Shown here: positions 34,128-45,782 of the stretch, one piece after another
Layout of the letters: each line of letters starts with the position of its first letter
Position numbering within the stretch: the stretch's first letter is position 1
Program-made: the position numbers and the translations under genes
Notes under the pieces: model-generated
Seen by the model: the letters and a program-made list of their open reading frames with translations, nothing else
What the model was told of the DNA's origin: nothing
The model's database searches: none
Source of the DNA: Thalassia testudinum
Taxonomy: Eukaryota; Streptophyta; Magnoliopsida; Alismatales; Hydrocharitaceae
Length of the DNA: 64,000 nucleotides
NCBI GenBank assembly: GCA_037157565.1
Contig: JAZHRO010000063.1
Coordinates: 150,586,501-150,650,500 of the forward strand
Reading direction: 5' to 3'

Positions 34128-35023
34128 TATCTCTCCAGACTCCTCAGATGAACAAATTGACTTTTCAGAAGTTGCACTGATTTGCAATACAGAAACAGAG
34201 GAGTTGGAAGAGTTGGATTTGATTGGATTTACCATAGGTGACCAGAATCTGAGCCTATGCCTAAAAAGGACACCTCTTCATGCTTGGAATTTGAGACTAG
34301 ATTGGACCAAAGTCAGGTTGTTGATTCCATTCATCATGATTTATCTTGTGGTGGAAATCTCGATCTTGAATCAGGTTCAGAAGCTGATTGTCGCAAATTC
34401 TCTGATGATTTGGAATCATACTCTGATTTTGGAGAATCATTATTTCCAGATGATTACAAGCTAATTTAGAACCTCAGTATTCATGATCTATTCTTTGATT
34501 CTGATTCTGAGGCCGATGATTTGGAACTCAAAGCAGCCACACCTCACACAGAGCCTTTCAAAATCCAATCCCAACCCTGACCCACCATCGGACTCAATTT
34601 CTACCTTGACTCACCTCTTTTAGATCCGGTCGCATATGATTCACCTCCATCTTTTGACTAGGAATCAGACACTAATCAGACCAACAATCACATCTTATCC
34701 TTCTCTAATCTCATCAGTAGGGTTCCTACATTTTCCACAGATTCATTATCCTATGAGGACCCCTACTCTGACCAGGCTGAGTCGATTCAGCCAAACCCTA
34801 GATGTGCATTTCCATATCTTTTTGAGCATAAAGCATCTGGTGGGCTCCACACCTATTGATCCACATCCATCAACCCACCAGACCGATTGGGTTTGGTCTG
34901 CATCATCAGCCTGTCGATCTGAATAAGCACCCGGTTGGACCAACCAGGCTACTCATCAAGGTGCTTATTTTAAAAAATTCCTCCGATCTGACCACCCCTT
35001 CTCCTTGACCACCTTCTGTTCAG
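34128..35023 (+). pseudogene. N1 acidic frame, 3' part
   Basis: It resumes the N1 frame at the E2 insertion point (SSDEQIDFSEV; N2 reads SSENQIDFSEA). It ends with a segment conserved in N2: WWAPHLLIHIHQP, IGFGLHHQPVDLNKHPVGP, LLIKVLILKNSSDLTTP. The strong match of this C-terminal segment between N1 and N2, with many third-position changes, suggests past selection on protein sequence. Stops and frameshifts are present. The function is unknown. Confidence 0.6.
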
Positions 35024-35049
35024 TTGAAGGCATTGAATTTAGCACTTAA

Positions 35050-35063
35050 CAGGTGGCAACCCA
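35050..35063 (+). other. N1 post-ORF hairpin (decayed)
   Basis: It reads AGG-TGGCAA-CCC where N2 has GGG-AGGCAA-CCC, followed by CATCATTCC as in N2. The weakened stem fits the greater age of N1. Confidence 0.5.
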
Positions 35064-35291
35064 TCATTCCAAAAACCCTAGAGCCTTTTGATCATCCTTT
35101 TGAGCTGCACACCTATTGCACTTTAGGGTTCAACTTGAGAATAGCTGAGTCCACCTTTGATACCTGTATTAAAGCTTGAAATCATTCGCAACAGTCATCC
35201 CGACTCATTCACCCATCCTTTGACCATGTTCTAAATTGTGAACCAAGCTGAATTCATACCCACCTAGTTTACAGTGAGGGCATTACAAAAC

Positions 35292-35308
35292 TTAGGCATG
35301 GATGGGTG
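35292..35308 (+). other. N1 internal PPT-like motif (decayed)
   Basis: TTAGGCATGGATGGGTG, about 0.23 kb after the hairpin, homologous to TTAGGCATGGGGGGGTGG in N2. Confidence 0.45.
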
Positions 35309-36618
35309 TTAAAGTGCAAAACAAATGGAAATTCAACTCTCTGAGGGGTTCTTACAAAAAAATACATATTAAAAAAGATTTGAAAAATGGAAAAGGGGAG
35401 GAGAATTTTGTGAAATGATTGAAAATCTTTCTTGAGGAGGAGAAGGGGAAAAAATGCACAAAATGCAAAATGAGCAAAAACATAAACAAAATCAGTAATC
35501 TTAGCAATTGATTATGGGATCTACTTAAGTTCTAGACCAAATCAAAACAAGGATTAAATCCTAAAGTGCTAGAGATAAGGAGATTAGTAAGAGTGTTGAT
35601 CTTAGTCCTCTTGGGCTTATTGTTGGGCTTAAATACTCACGTATTCATTAAGATTTGGATTAATCCTCAAGAGGTTGGCGAAAGTGAGAGGTTGATGTAT
35701 TAAGTCTAAGACTTAAGGAGTATTTAGCCCCATTGCCTGCCCTTTGGTATGCAGGACTTGGTAACCTAAGCACCCAAAATCACACACTAGTCTAATTCAT
35801 TGCGCATAATGAAGAAATAATGCTAAAAGTGTTCTGTTATGAAAAAGTCATCTCGAAGATCTAGCTTAGGGGTGGCTCGAAAACATAAGTTGATTGGATG
35901 AGTTCCTGACTTGAAGAGGTGGAATGAAAAATAGTCCCCTCGAAGATGCGTAATAACATATTGTCTTCTCAATGCTTGTCTACTAGGATATCTAAATATC
36001 TTACCGGGGGCATGTAAGCAACTTATGCTAGTTCAGGTGCCATGGGCGTGATTATCCCGTAATGTCGATTGCTAAGGCCTGAATTTAGCTACAAAACACC
36101 ATAGGTGGAACTATCTCGAAGTGTCGAAAGCCAGGATTCTGGGGGTTTCCATGGGTGGTGCTATCCCAAAGCATCGAAAGCCAAGGTCCCTTCGTGGATT
36201 GATGGTAGGGACAAGGAATCCAATAGAGACCATGTTTATGGCCAATTCAAAGATAGATTTAGGGTAATGTAAAAAGAAAAGAGAGAAAATTTTGAAAATG
36301 AAAAATCCTTCTATCTCTCTCTTATCAAAATGCACTCATAAATTGAACCTGGACTTCATACATTCTACGCATGGGTGCTTTAACAGCTAGGGTCAACGAA
36401 CCTCTAGGTAGTTTTTGTGAGCCTTAGAAACCTTTGCAGTAGAGCTAGGATGAAGCTAGTTAGGTCTAGATCTTGGCTGGTACTTGAGTACCTCTTGGCC
36501 TATTGTTGGCATTCTATTCTAATTTCTAGAGAGTAGTGCAGTCAAGCATTTGAACATCCAAGCATGGTCTAGTGATCTAGTTCTTTCCATAAGATTTTGC
36601 TAGGGACTAGCAATAGTT
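35309..36618 (+). other. N1 3' non-coding region
   Basis: About 1.3 kb without a frame, homologous to N2 56411-57727. Short repeated phrases of the type GGGCGTGATTATC and TATCTCGAAGTGTCGAAAGCC occur between 36040 and 36190. Confidence 0.55.
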
Positions 36619-36631
36619 AGGCATGGGGGTA
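36619..36631 (+). other. N1 terminal polypurine tract
   Basis: AGGCATGGGGGTA directly before the LTR start TGATG, identical to the N2 tract at 57728-57740. Confidence 0.8.
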
Positions 36632-39117
36632 TGATGTAAACACCATCATTCACCATAACTAGCTTAAATTAGTTGAAGTCATGAGATAAATGCTCCTGAA
36701 TAATCGCCTAAAAACAGTAATTCCACTTAGATCTATTTTGAGAAGAAAATAATAAAATAGGGTTAAATCTGCAGTTTTATCACATCATGAATGCAAAGTA
36801 ACCATGGGGTCACCTAGGGGTTAATTAGAGGTCAATTGAGCATTAAAGACCAAGAAGTGGGTTAATACTGACAGAAACGGGATTTCACGCATTTTGAGAA
36901 CCAAATCAGTGCATAAAACCCTAATTCTCAACCTCACTTGGATTAAAGAGGTTCTAGTCAAGGAAAAATTTATCTAATCCTTCTAAAATTCATATAACAA
37001 TATTCTAAGAGGTATTTTACCCTTGGTCTATACATCTGAACCCATTTTGACCCATAATAGAGTTTTAGATAGGATTTTACCCTAATTTGAGCTTCTATGC
37101 AAATTGTCCAACCAAACGTGATCAAAACTCAAATCCAATTTCACCATTATATTCCTTGGGTCTAAGTTAGGTTAAAGCCAAAATTTGGGCCCAATCAGAG
37201 TCCATCTTGACCTAGTTTGCACTTTAGTCACTAAAACCTCTGTTTCCTACGTTCAGACCCCTAGCTTCCGAAATTCCTTGCAAATAGGGCCCTAGTTTTT
37301 CTCCTAAATTTGTTGGGATTGGTGTTCAAACGATGGAGAACAATTATATCAGGATATTAGACCCGATTCAAGGCAGGAAGGTTGTGCTAACCCTAAAAAT
37401 CCATGGGATTCTTTTATTCCAATACCAGGGTCAATCAAGCCTCCTTCATTTAGAGCTCGCATTTGAGCTCTATGAACACTCCCCATCCTCCTAGAGACAA
37501 GATTAGCTAGGTTTTAGGCCAAAAGATCCCTTCTCTCCTTCCTTCGACCAACTCCAACCTCAGCTCTAGTGAGATCCTCAATCCTCCTTCATCGCCCCCT
37601 CCCACGTATGATAGGCAGAGGGAACTTCTTCCCTAATGTCTTCCACATCTAGTGCACATCAACTAGCATCATTTACCCCTTCGTTGTCGCCGCTTCTCAC
37701 CACCAAAGCATTCATCCCCTCCAACCACAACCAATCAAAGCCAGTGCGGATCTCCTTCCCCCTTCATCCGTAACTAGCTCTCCTCTCTTCCTCTCCCTCT
37801 CTAGAATACCTTCACCCCTTTAAACTCTAGGATCGACCGCCACATCACCCTCAACGTCATCATCTTCCACACATCTTCCATTAGCTCGTACCGATGTCAC
37901 ACACCCTCAGACACACCACCACCACATCTAAAACACTCCACACCACCTCACGATTAAAAGCCCTATCCTAATTAGGACTATTAACCTCTGAGATGTCAGG
38001 TCGACCATCCCACCTCTCCGCCACCCTCTTTGACTTAGGCTCGACACACCACACCTCCAACCACCACTGCACTCGTCGATGATCGAAGAAGCTTGTGAGC
38101 TTATCTGACAAGGCCACGAGGCCATCTTTCTTGTTTCAGGTCACCCACTGGAGCTCGGCCACTACGGTTGTCTTCTCTGACTTTGCCCACAGTCCTCCGA
38201 GAAACTTCAACCGTATTATGATCTCCAGGGCCTGCGGAAAACCATCACGACTCGCTCCAGGTCCTCAATTGATGCTCCTCCTGCTGCTATAACGAGTAAT
38301 CAAGGAACACTCTTTGCTACTACTACAAGAAGAAGGGAGCAATAGAATTGTCCCACATTGTAGGGGACGAAATCAGCACAGCACATAAAAGTAAAATGCA
38401 CCATCAGCTGTCTGCCACTGCACGCACAGGGGTGAGGTCCCCACGCACGCACTCACGAACGCAGCCGCTCATGTGCCCTCACTCGTGATTTTGCTTACGG
38501 GCCTGGACCTCTAAACCGTATAGTTGATTAGATCCATTAAAGGAGAAATTTCTGAGGAGGGTAGGTGTAGGTTTTGTGCCTCGATATTCGTGCCTACATG
38601 CTTAACACTTAGAAAGATTTTGAGAGGCTTACTCTATGTTGATTCTGTACGTTATGCTAAGGCCTTGGTGATTTAAGTCGTCTGAACCTAAATCTGACAT
38701 CTAATTGTGGCATTGGTTGAGATACTATAGACATATTGAGATGCTTATCTGATATGGAATTTGAGAATAAGTGGTCTTAACCACTATTGAGAAATTGAAT
38801 TGAGATATTTGGGATATGTGCTTAATGTGGGAGATTAATTAATGATCTAAATCACCATTTTTAGAGCTTTTATATTCTTTTTATTCCCTTATTTCTTAAG
38901 ATACAATTTGGGCTATTATTGAATATATTCTGATTGATTGATTCTCATTTATTGTGCTCATTATTTTATTAGTGTTGTGAATTCCAATTTGCTCCCTACA
39001 AACGACCTAAAAGTCACTTGTGATTTTCGAGCACTTACAAATTTAAATGCTATTGCGATTTTCGTCCTATACTACGATGCTATACGTTCCTAAAACAATG
39101 ATTTTCGTGACCCAACA
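36632..39117 (+). repeat. N1 3' LTR (2,486 bp)
   Basis: It starts TGATGTAAACACCATCA, an imperfect inverted repeat, and ends GACCCAACA. It is followed by the duplicated GTGTT (39118-39122). Confidence 0.88.
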
Positions 39118-39367
39118 GTGTTCCTTGAGGGTTCTGTAGTTGGTGTATGGCCTGCATAATGGTCTAGATCTATTGTTGTTGGAGTTGCTGATTAGCTGTA
39201 ATTTGAGCTTAGATAATGACCATAGCATCATGTTGAGGTTGCTCCTCCATATCCTCAATTCTTGTGTCAACCATTTCCTTAATTCTAGCCCTAGAATAAT
39301 TGAGTCTCCTTCTTGGGATTCTCTGTAGTGCAACCAAATCAGGGTTAAGTGAGCACCTTCTGTGCAT
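39118..39367 (-). pseudogene. E3 gag, N-terminal part
   Basis: The minus-strand start at 39367 reads MHRRCSLNPDLVALQ, like the N-terminus of E2 gag. A helical, Gln-rich segment follows (IKEMVDTRIEDMEEQPQ, then ANQQLQQQ) and corresponds to the N-terminal helix of E2 gag. Three stops (TAA, TAG, TAG) occur in this stretch. It joins 13311 across N1. Confidence 0.7.
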
Positions 39368-40564
39368 ACACTAGAAGAATTGAGAGAGATGCGAAGGAGA
39401 CAGAAGAGAGAATTATGTGTGCACAACCAAGCAAACAAAACAAAGCCTTATAATGTTGACCTTAGTGACCTAAAGCCTTATAGAGAATAATTAAGCTTGT
39501 AAGCACTTAGACCTTCATTCCCAAAATCAATCTGGCCAGGTTGAATACGAGGGGGTTGAGGGGAAGGCACTTCTTAAACCTTTCCCCTTAGGTTCCTTTG
39601 ATACCCCCCAACCACGATCATTTAACCCTGTCCAGTAGCCTAGAAACCAGATTTACAAATGGGAATTAAGGCTAACTACTTAACAAACCCAGTCACACTC
39701 TTAAGACTTAAATTGCTCCTGCTTAAGGCATATCAACTCAATTTTAATTTTGGGCTAGGATCTAGAAGTGCTTGGGAATGTGAGGGGCCGTTATTTTGGG
39801 TTTGTGCCCCATAATGTTCAATTTCAAAGTGTATAATGTGGTGCACAAGCAAGGGATTTGCAAACAAGGTTTAATATAAGGTGTCTTTTAAAGTTCAACC
39901 TTTTTTAGTCCTTTTGAAGGTTTTAATTCTTAGGTTGATTCAACCAAGTTTTGTTTGAACACATAAGAGGTTATGCAAACACGAGTGTTTTCCTCTTTTC
40001 TATTATGAATCTGTGTCTCTATGAAATAGAAGCCTTGAGAGTTTTCACCCCTATAGTTCATGCAATTCTATTGGGTGAACTGATTTTAATTTTGAATGGT
40101 GTGACCCAATTCAAAACATAGTTAGCTTCACAAACACCACTCGAGTAAAAGACACTCAAAAAATTTTTCTTAAGAAATTATAGTGTAATTTCCTTTTTCA
40201 GGTGGTAGGTTTGAGATGTGGATCAGGTAGCAATTCACCATGCTAATTTTGTTGATATTATTATATTTTTTCATATTTCTTTTTGAAAGCAAGCAAACAA
40301 TCTAACCTAAGAATCATGCATGAGACTAAATGCCATTTTTTCTCTTTTTTTTTATAAAAAAATGGATGAAACTACACTAGATAAGATGACATCAACCTAG
40401 GTCTTCATCACACTTTACTCTTAATCTACCATCTTGGGGTACACTACTCCTATCGCCTATGCATCGGATTCCTACAACTAATCAATAGAAAGAGAGAAAG
40501 CAAGAGTAAGATCTCATGAATACTACCAATGCAAATATAAAAGCAACAAATAAGATCTGTTGCC
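39368..40564 (-). other. E3 untranslated leader
   Basis: About 1.2 kb between PBS and gag with no long frame. Its gag-proximal end resembles the E2 leader (39365-39415 against 30140-30200). Confidence 0.55.
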
Positions 40565-40582
40565 TCCCCGGCAACAGTGCCA
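40565..40582 (-). other. E3 primer-binding site, tRNA-Asp type
   Basis: The minus strand reads TGGCACTGTTGCCGGGGA, eight bases from the LTR, a spacing like that of E2. Confidence 0.8.
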
Positions 40583-40590
40583 AAAACTAA

Positions 40591-41976
40591 TGTTGAAAAA
40601 TGCATTAAGATAATTCGTTCATTGTACCATGCGCTTACAACGTCAGTTTTAAAAAGAATAATCGAACAATGAGTCTGAGTGTCGAACACAGGGAGGCGTG
40701 AAACCAAATCGTTTAATCACTTATTGCCACATGGTATTTTATTTGGTTTGCTCACGTGAAAGACAGAGGAGAGAGAGAGTGAGAGAGAGAGAGAGTAGAA
40801 ATCAGTGGTAGAGTATGAATTCTAGCTACTCATTAACATAGCTAAGCATGAAAGATAGCCGCAAGCATATGGAAAACAACATGAAGATCTAGCTTAGCAC
40901 AAGAATCATGTAGGCATAATAAAAAAGAAGCTTATTTGAATCATAATAGTGTTTCACAATTATAGGAAAAAATATAGACTAAAGGAATGCACAAACTAAA
41001 GAACTAGAAGCGAGTCGCGGCAGCCACGATGGTGGAGGAAGCTCTGTCGGTGGCTCGACGGCTTCGAGGACTTGTGTTGAAGCTCTAGAAGGTGGAGGAA
41101 TGCTTGTGGAAGAGATGGATTACAATGGAGGGTTATAGGACCCTTTTACAGGCCATGCCAAATGATTTGGCACGACAACGCACCAATTGTTGCGCATCAG
41201 ACATGCGCATGCACTCTGTGGCCGCACATAGCTGCACGTAGTGTAGCATACGCGTGTGCATCACGTGCTGTAATGTTGCCATGTGCTAGGATGTCTGTTG
41301 GTCATTGGATCGTCGATGGAGGATCACAATTGCGAGTGACCACACTCCTCAAATTAGGCGACGTGGCATCATCGAGGGCATCAGATGTCAATTAGGCGGT
41401 TGAAATCACGTGCTATTCATGAGCAAGCAGTGCATAAATCATGATTCGATCCGACATCCCCAGTGCTCAAAGGCATGTTCGCATCCACTAAGCTACGACC
41501 ATGGATGGGTTGATCTCAATCATCAATTGTCGATCGTGCGGCTGATGGAGAGCGATGGTGTGGCGTGGCATGGACGGTTCAATGTCGATCAGATGGATGA
41601 GATGCATGATGAAGAGAGAAGGAGAGGGCTCTACTAGGTGTGGATCGACTGCAAAGTAGATGCCACATGGCACTTTGTGGACTGTTGGTCATCAAATCAA
41701 CAGTCAAAACTTCTCGTGCTTGTTATGGGAGCTACAAAAGTCAAATTAGAGAAATTTAAAAGCCATTGGACTTTGATTTTCGTCTTCAATCCATCCGTGT
41801 TGCTAGATTGCTCATCTGAGACTTGTTTCATTATGCGCTTATACAATTTGGCCATTAAACATTAATTTCAAGCAATCTTAATGTAAAGATTATACTATAT
41901 GCATGCATTGCTCCCAAACCCACTATATTATTATATTTACGTGTATGAGCCCTTGAAATTGACTCTAATTGATACA
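40591..41976 (-). repeat. E3 5' LTR (about 1.39 kb, outer edge uncertain)
   Basis: The inner edge (TGTTGAAAAATGC on the plus strand) is set by the PBS. The outer edge is placed at GATACA (41976), where a TG start on the minus strand is possible. 41988 is an alternative. Chromovirus sequence begins immediately after. The middle (41160-41640) is GC-richer. Confidence 0.6.
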
Positions 41977-41988
41977 ATTAATGTTACA

Positions 41989-42952
41989 AACTGTAGAGTC
42001 ATCAGCATGCATGAGAAAAACTATCCCACCCATGATCTGGAGCATGCGGTCATCATGTTTGCCTTGAAGATCTAGAGACATTACTTGTATGGCAAGACAT
42101 TCGATGTCTTCACAAGAGTCTCAAATATATGTTCTCATAGAATGAGCTGAAAATGAGATAGTAGATACGATTGTTGGATCTTGTACCATCTGGTCAAGGG
42201 CAACATGGTTGTTGATGCATTAAGCAGGAATTCCCCGCTCATACTAGTCAGGCTAGAAATCATGGAATAGGATTAGTTGTTAGAGATCTGTACTTGGAGC
42301 CTGGAGATGAAAGAAGCATGCATGAGCACCCTAACATTCCTAGAGCAGGTATCACTGGATTTAATTCATTGGATTGCTTACATCTAGTTTAGTGATCCTA
42401 AGCTAGTAAGGATCAAAGAGCAAGTACTTCAAGGGAATTCCTCCAACTTTTATCTACAGGATGGGGTACTACGATTTTAGGGTAGGTTGTGTGTACCCAA
42501 GGACAAGGATATCAAGTGCAAGTTTCTCACAGAGGCACACTCCACAAGGTTGACCATACACTTGGTAATACTAAGATGTACAAGGACTTGAAACAAGGAT
42601 TCTGGTGGAAGGGAATGAAGTAGGAATTGGTTAAGTTTGTGAGTCATTGTCTAACTTGTTAGCAAGTCAAGGTAGAGCATAGGAGCTCAGTGCAACCATT
42701 GCAACCACTTCCAATTCCTGAGTAAAAGTAGGGGAGTATAATGATGGACTCTGCAATAAGGCTGCCAAAAGCAAAGGGTTGTGGTGCCATTTGGGTGATC
42801 ATAGATAGGTTAACAAAGGCAATATAGTTTCTAGCTATTTTTACCATGACCACACCAAGTCAGTTAGTGGACCTATACATGCAGGAAGTTGTCTATAGCT
42901 ACGATATACCCAAGGAGATCATCTTTGATTGAGACACTCGTTTTATCTCACT
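41989..42952 (+). pseudogene. Tekay/Del-like chromovirus RNase H-integrase fragment
   Basis: The plus strand reads MHEKNYPTHDLEHAVIMFALKI and HYLYGKTFDVFT (RNase H), then VKGNMVVDALSRNS, GRLCVPKDKDIK, HCLTC (zinc end), IWVIIDRLTKAI and the segment after the first catalytic Asp. It stops near IFD-DTRF. These blocks are typical of Tekay/Del chromoviruses and differ from those of E1 and E2. At least eight stops and shifts are present. There are no LTRs next to it, so it is a truncated fossil. Which insertion created its edges is not visible. Confidence 0.82.
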
Positions 42953-44566
42953 TAATATATATACAAACATAACACAACACACACTACAGCACACACCTAA
43001 TGCTTAACCTTATATACATATACATTTACACATAACACACACTTAACACAACACATAACACACTAAACACTTATACAAGCTTGACTTAGCCAAAAAAATT
43101 TAGGGAGCTTTTCAGACACCTCAACAACCCAAGTGGGCTAGAGTAAGTCCTACTAAGCCCACTCTACAGGGGTATATGGCATAACCAATTTATTCCCAAG
43201 CCCAAGAGACTGGCCTACGCAATACACACACGGCACAAACCCACGTGCACATGCACGGATAGGCCCACACAGGCCTAGTAAGCCCACAGGCCCGTCCGCC
43301 CATCCCTCTCTCTCTCATGTTCGAAGGATTAGATGTTCTAAGGAGCTAACCCCATTACTGGCCTATGAGCTTAATGAGAAGATTCTTTAAATAGCATTAT
43401 GCGTGCTCTTCCATTTCCGATGTGGTGCTAACTAAAGTGCCTAATTTCAGCATAATGGCGTGATTTTTTGGTGAGTTTAGGGGTTAATTTATGTAATAAT
43501 TAATTAATTATTCTACAATTAAATTATATATACATGTAGCCAATATTTAAAATTAGTTAAAGTTAATGAGAAATACATGATTAATTTAGTGTTTATTTCT
43601 CAATTAAAGTACAAATTGATGAATTAATGCTAAAATTGAATATTAATTTAGTTAATTTACATTATTACATAATTAATAAATATTTTAATTTATTTTTAAT
43701 GGTTTATTTATATATTTAGAAATATAAATACATGGTTTATATATGTTACATATATTATACAATATACATAGTATTCTATAGTATAAATAGGGTCATAAAT
43801 ATACTGAAAATATTTTAAATTATAATATACAATGATACAATATAATTTACTTCATTAGTTTATTAATTTACTAATATACATTGATTTAACTTAGTAATAT
43901 ACTTATTAACTTATATAAATATAAATATAGACAATATCTAAGTAAATAAATAAATATAGAGATATATTATTGTACATAATAATTAATGTAAATAGTAGGC
44001 TAAGTTATATATTTGAATTTACAAATATATACTAGCGTACATATGTACAGTTATATATACATATAAGTTACATACATATAGTATAATTAATTATACACTA
44101 TATATATATTACTATACTATATAACTTAATATATACTAAAGTTATGAGCATTTACAAGTATATACACTATATACATAGGTAGTTTTGTAGGATTTTTGGG
44201 TTTTTCAAATTTTTATTTTGTTTTTCTATTTTATAGAAATAGAGGAAGAGGAGAGAAAGCTAGGAAGAAGGAGAGAAGACTCTTTTCAAGATTTACTTTT
44301 TGGAATTTTATTTCTAAACCTGCAGAAGTCAAAAACTTCTGCAGGTATGTTCTATATACAAACACATTCAAATTCTAAATCTAATAACTCAAACACCTAA
44401 AACTAGTCCTAGTCTAACTCAAGACACCTTTTTTTATTTATCTACATTACTTTTGAATTTGTCTTGGAATTTATAAAAACATGCTAGAAGGAGGCAATAA
44501 ATAAGTAAGAAAATGAGTTCATGCCTCACAAATTTATCTAAAGCTTTGGAAATGGAAATATAGAGT
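42953..44566. other. AT-rich DNA without recognised genes
   Basis: 42960-43070 is a run of ACACA- and ATAT-like repeats. 43080-43480 has ordinary composition with no frame. 43490-44210 is very AT-rich, with many short TAAT/TATA steps. Apart from the hairpin at 44319 I see no feature. Confidence 0.6.
44319..44345. other. Perfect 11-bp hairpin
   Basis: CCTGCAGAAGT and ACTTCTGCAGG are separated by CAAAA. It stands alone in AT-rich DNA about 220 bp before N2. The role is unknown. Confidence 0.5.
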
Positions 44567-45452
44567 TGATGGGAACACCATCATGAGCCCTAACTGGCTC
44601 ATTTTGACCTAGAAAAGAGAACAAAAGCTCCTACATAACCTATAAAAGGGCCTAATTCAAGGAATAACTATTTTGAGAAGAAAATAAGAAACAAAGGGTA
44701 AAAATGCAATATTACCAATGCAGTACAACGGGATTTCTTAGCAGCTAAAAATAGCTCAAATGGTATTAACAAGATAAAAATTGGGTTGGTTTAGTCAGAA
44801 AAGGGTTCATGAGCAATCTAAGAATTAAATGACTCCTCGTAACCCTAAAATAGACTCGCTTAATTCAACAAGGTCCTGGTCAAGATAAAAATCAACTAAA
44901 TCCTCTAAACTTCATGGAAAAATATCCCCTAGGGTTTAGAACCTTCAAATTGGCTCTTGGAACCTATTTTGACTTAAATAGGGGTCTTAGCTAATTATGT
45001 TCCCTAATTTGGGTTTTTGTGTAAAATGTCCATTCAAACGTGGTCAAACCTAAAATCCAACTTCACCATTGGATTTCCTAGGTCAAAATTAGGTTTGTAC
45101 CAAAATTTTCACCTAAGGGGAGGTCACCTTGACCTACTTTGCAAAACAGTCCACCCAATTACATTTTGACCCCTAACTTTTGAAAATCATTGCGCAGACC
45201 CCCTATCTTCCTCGCCACTCTTTGCAATTAGGTCCCTCTGCCATTACAGCGGAGGAGTCCTACTCCGGCGAGGATTTGACAAGGATTTATTCCTTATTCC
45301 TCAAAGATCCCCTCTCAGATTTGAAAGGGAGATTCTTTGAGGAATTCCCTATCATCTGAATGTAAGCCCAAGATCTGATTCGCACCCAATCTCTCGTGTG
45401 AATGCTTGAGAGACATGGGTATCCTTTGCACATTCCTACTCGGGTGAGGATT

Positions 45453-45485
45453 CTTGTGCTTGGAAGCTTGCCTTCCAAGCACAAG
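45453..45485 (+). other. Perfect 14-bp hairpin upstream of the N2 TATA box
   Basis: CTTGTGCTTGGAAG and CTTCCAAGCACAAG are separated by CTTGC. It ends 15 bp before the TATA box. The second LTR has the same hairpin at 58627-58659 with one change that still allows a G-U pair in RNA. Confidence 0.7.
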
Positions 45486-45500
45486 AGCCTCTGCCAGTAC

Positions 45501-45510
45501 CTATAAAATG
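45501..45510 (+). promoter_or_regulatory. N2 first LTR TATA box
   Basis: CTATAAAATG, conserved at 58675-58684 in the second LTR. A clean plant-type TATA box. Confidence 0.75.
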
Positions 45511-45782
45511 ACCCCCTGATCTGGCCACTTCAATCCAGCTTGGCTTAGCCAGAGAACACCCTCCAATTCGTCTCATCTCCGCCGGCCACACCGTCCAACA
45601 GTCTCTGGTGACTCCTCCTCCTCCTTCTCATCGCTCTACCGTAATACCAGAGGCAGAGCTGTCTTCACCTCCTTCCTCCGCGTTGCACCACACCAGTGCT
45701 GGCACCCAATACCCCTTCGTCATCCCCATTCTCCCTCCACTGGAACTTTCTTCTCTAGCGGTGGCAGGTACGCGCCAGCTGC

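Larger units (their letters stand above)
13312..39117 (+). mobile_element. N1: non-autonomous LTR retrotransposon, split by S2 and E2
   Basis: The LTRs are 13312-15933 and 36632-39117. The PBS is at 15936, an acidic frame starts at 19210, and the PPT (36619-36631) touches the 3' LTR. The exact duplication GTGTT (13307-13311 and 39118-39122) places the left edge at TGGTGG in 13312; the right LTR lacks about 7 bp of that tip. Without S2, E2 and their duplications the element is about 9.7 kb. No protease, RT, RNase H or integrase frame is present in what remains, so it depended on another element for movement. It is related to N2 in LTR tips, leader, frame, PPT and 3' region. Confidence 0.85.
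8540..41976 (-). mobile_element. E3: old Athila-like element, gag and 5' LTR only, split by E1, S1 and N1
   Basis: Removing S1 and N1 joins three gag pieces (39367-39118, 13311-12813, 9060-8545) in order on the minus strand, preceded by leader, PBS (40565-40582) and an LTR starting at 40591. The two internal junctions are marked by exact target-site duplications (GTGTT and ACCAC). Each joins sequence homologous to contiguous E2 gag, which proves the pieces were once continuous. The rest of gag, pol and the 3' LTR would lie beyond E1, left of the window. E3 is the oldest layer here. Confidence 0.8.

Noticed and set aside
41162..41865. Three plus-strand frames of 75-77 codons in the E3 LTR
   Set aside because: They are in a GC-richer LTR part, antisense to the element, with no recognisable domain.
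44319..44345. Hairpin as the 3' end of a Helitron
   Set aside because: The expected CTRR end about 10 nt after the hairpin is not present (CTAT follows) and no TC start was recognised.
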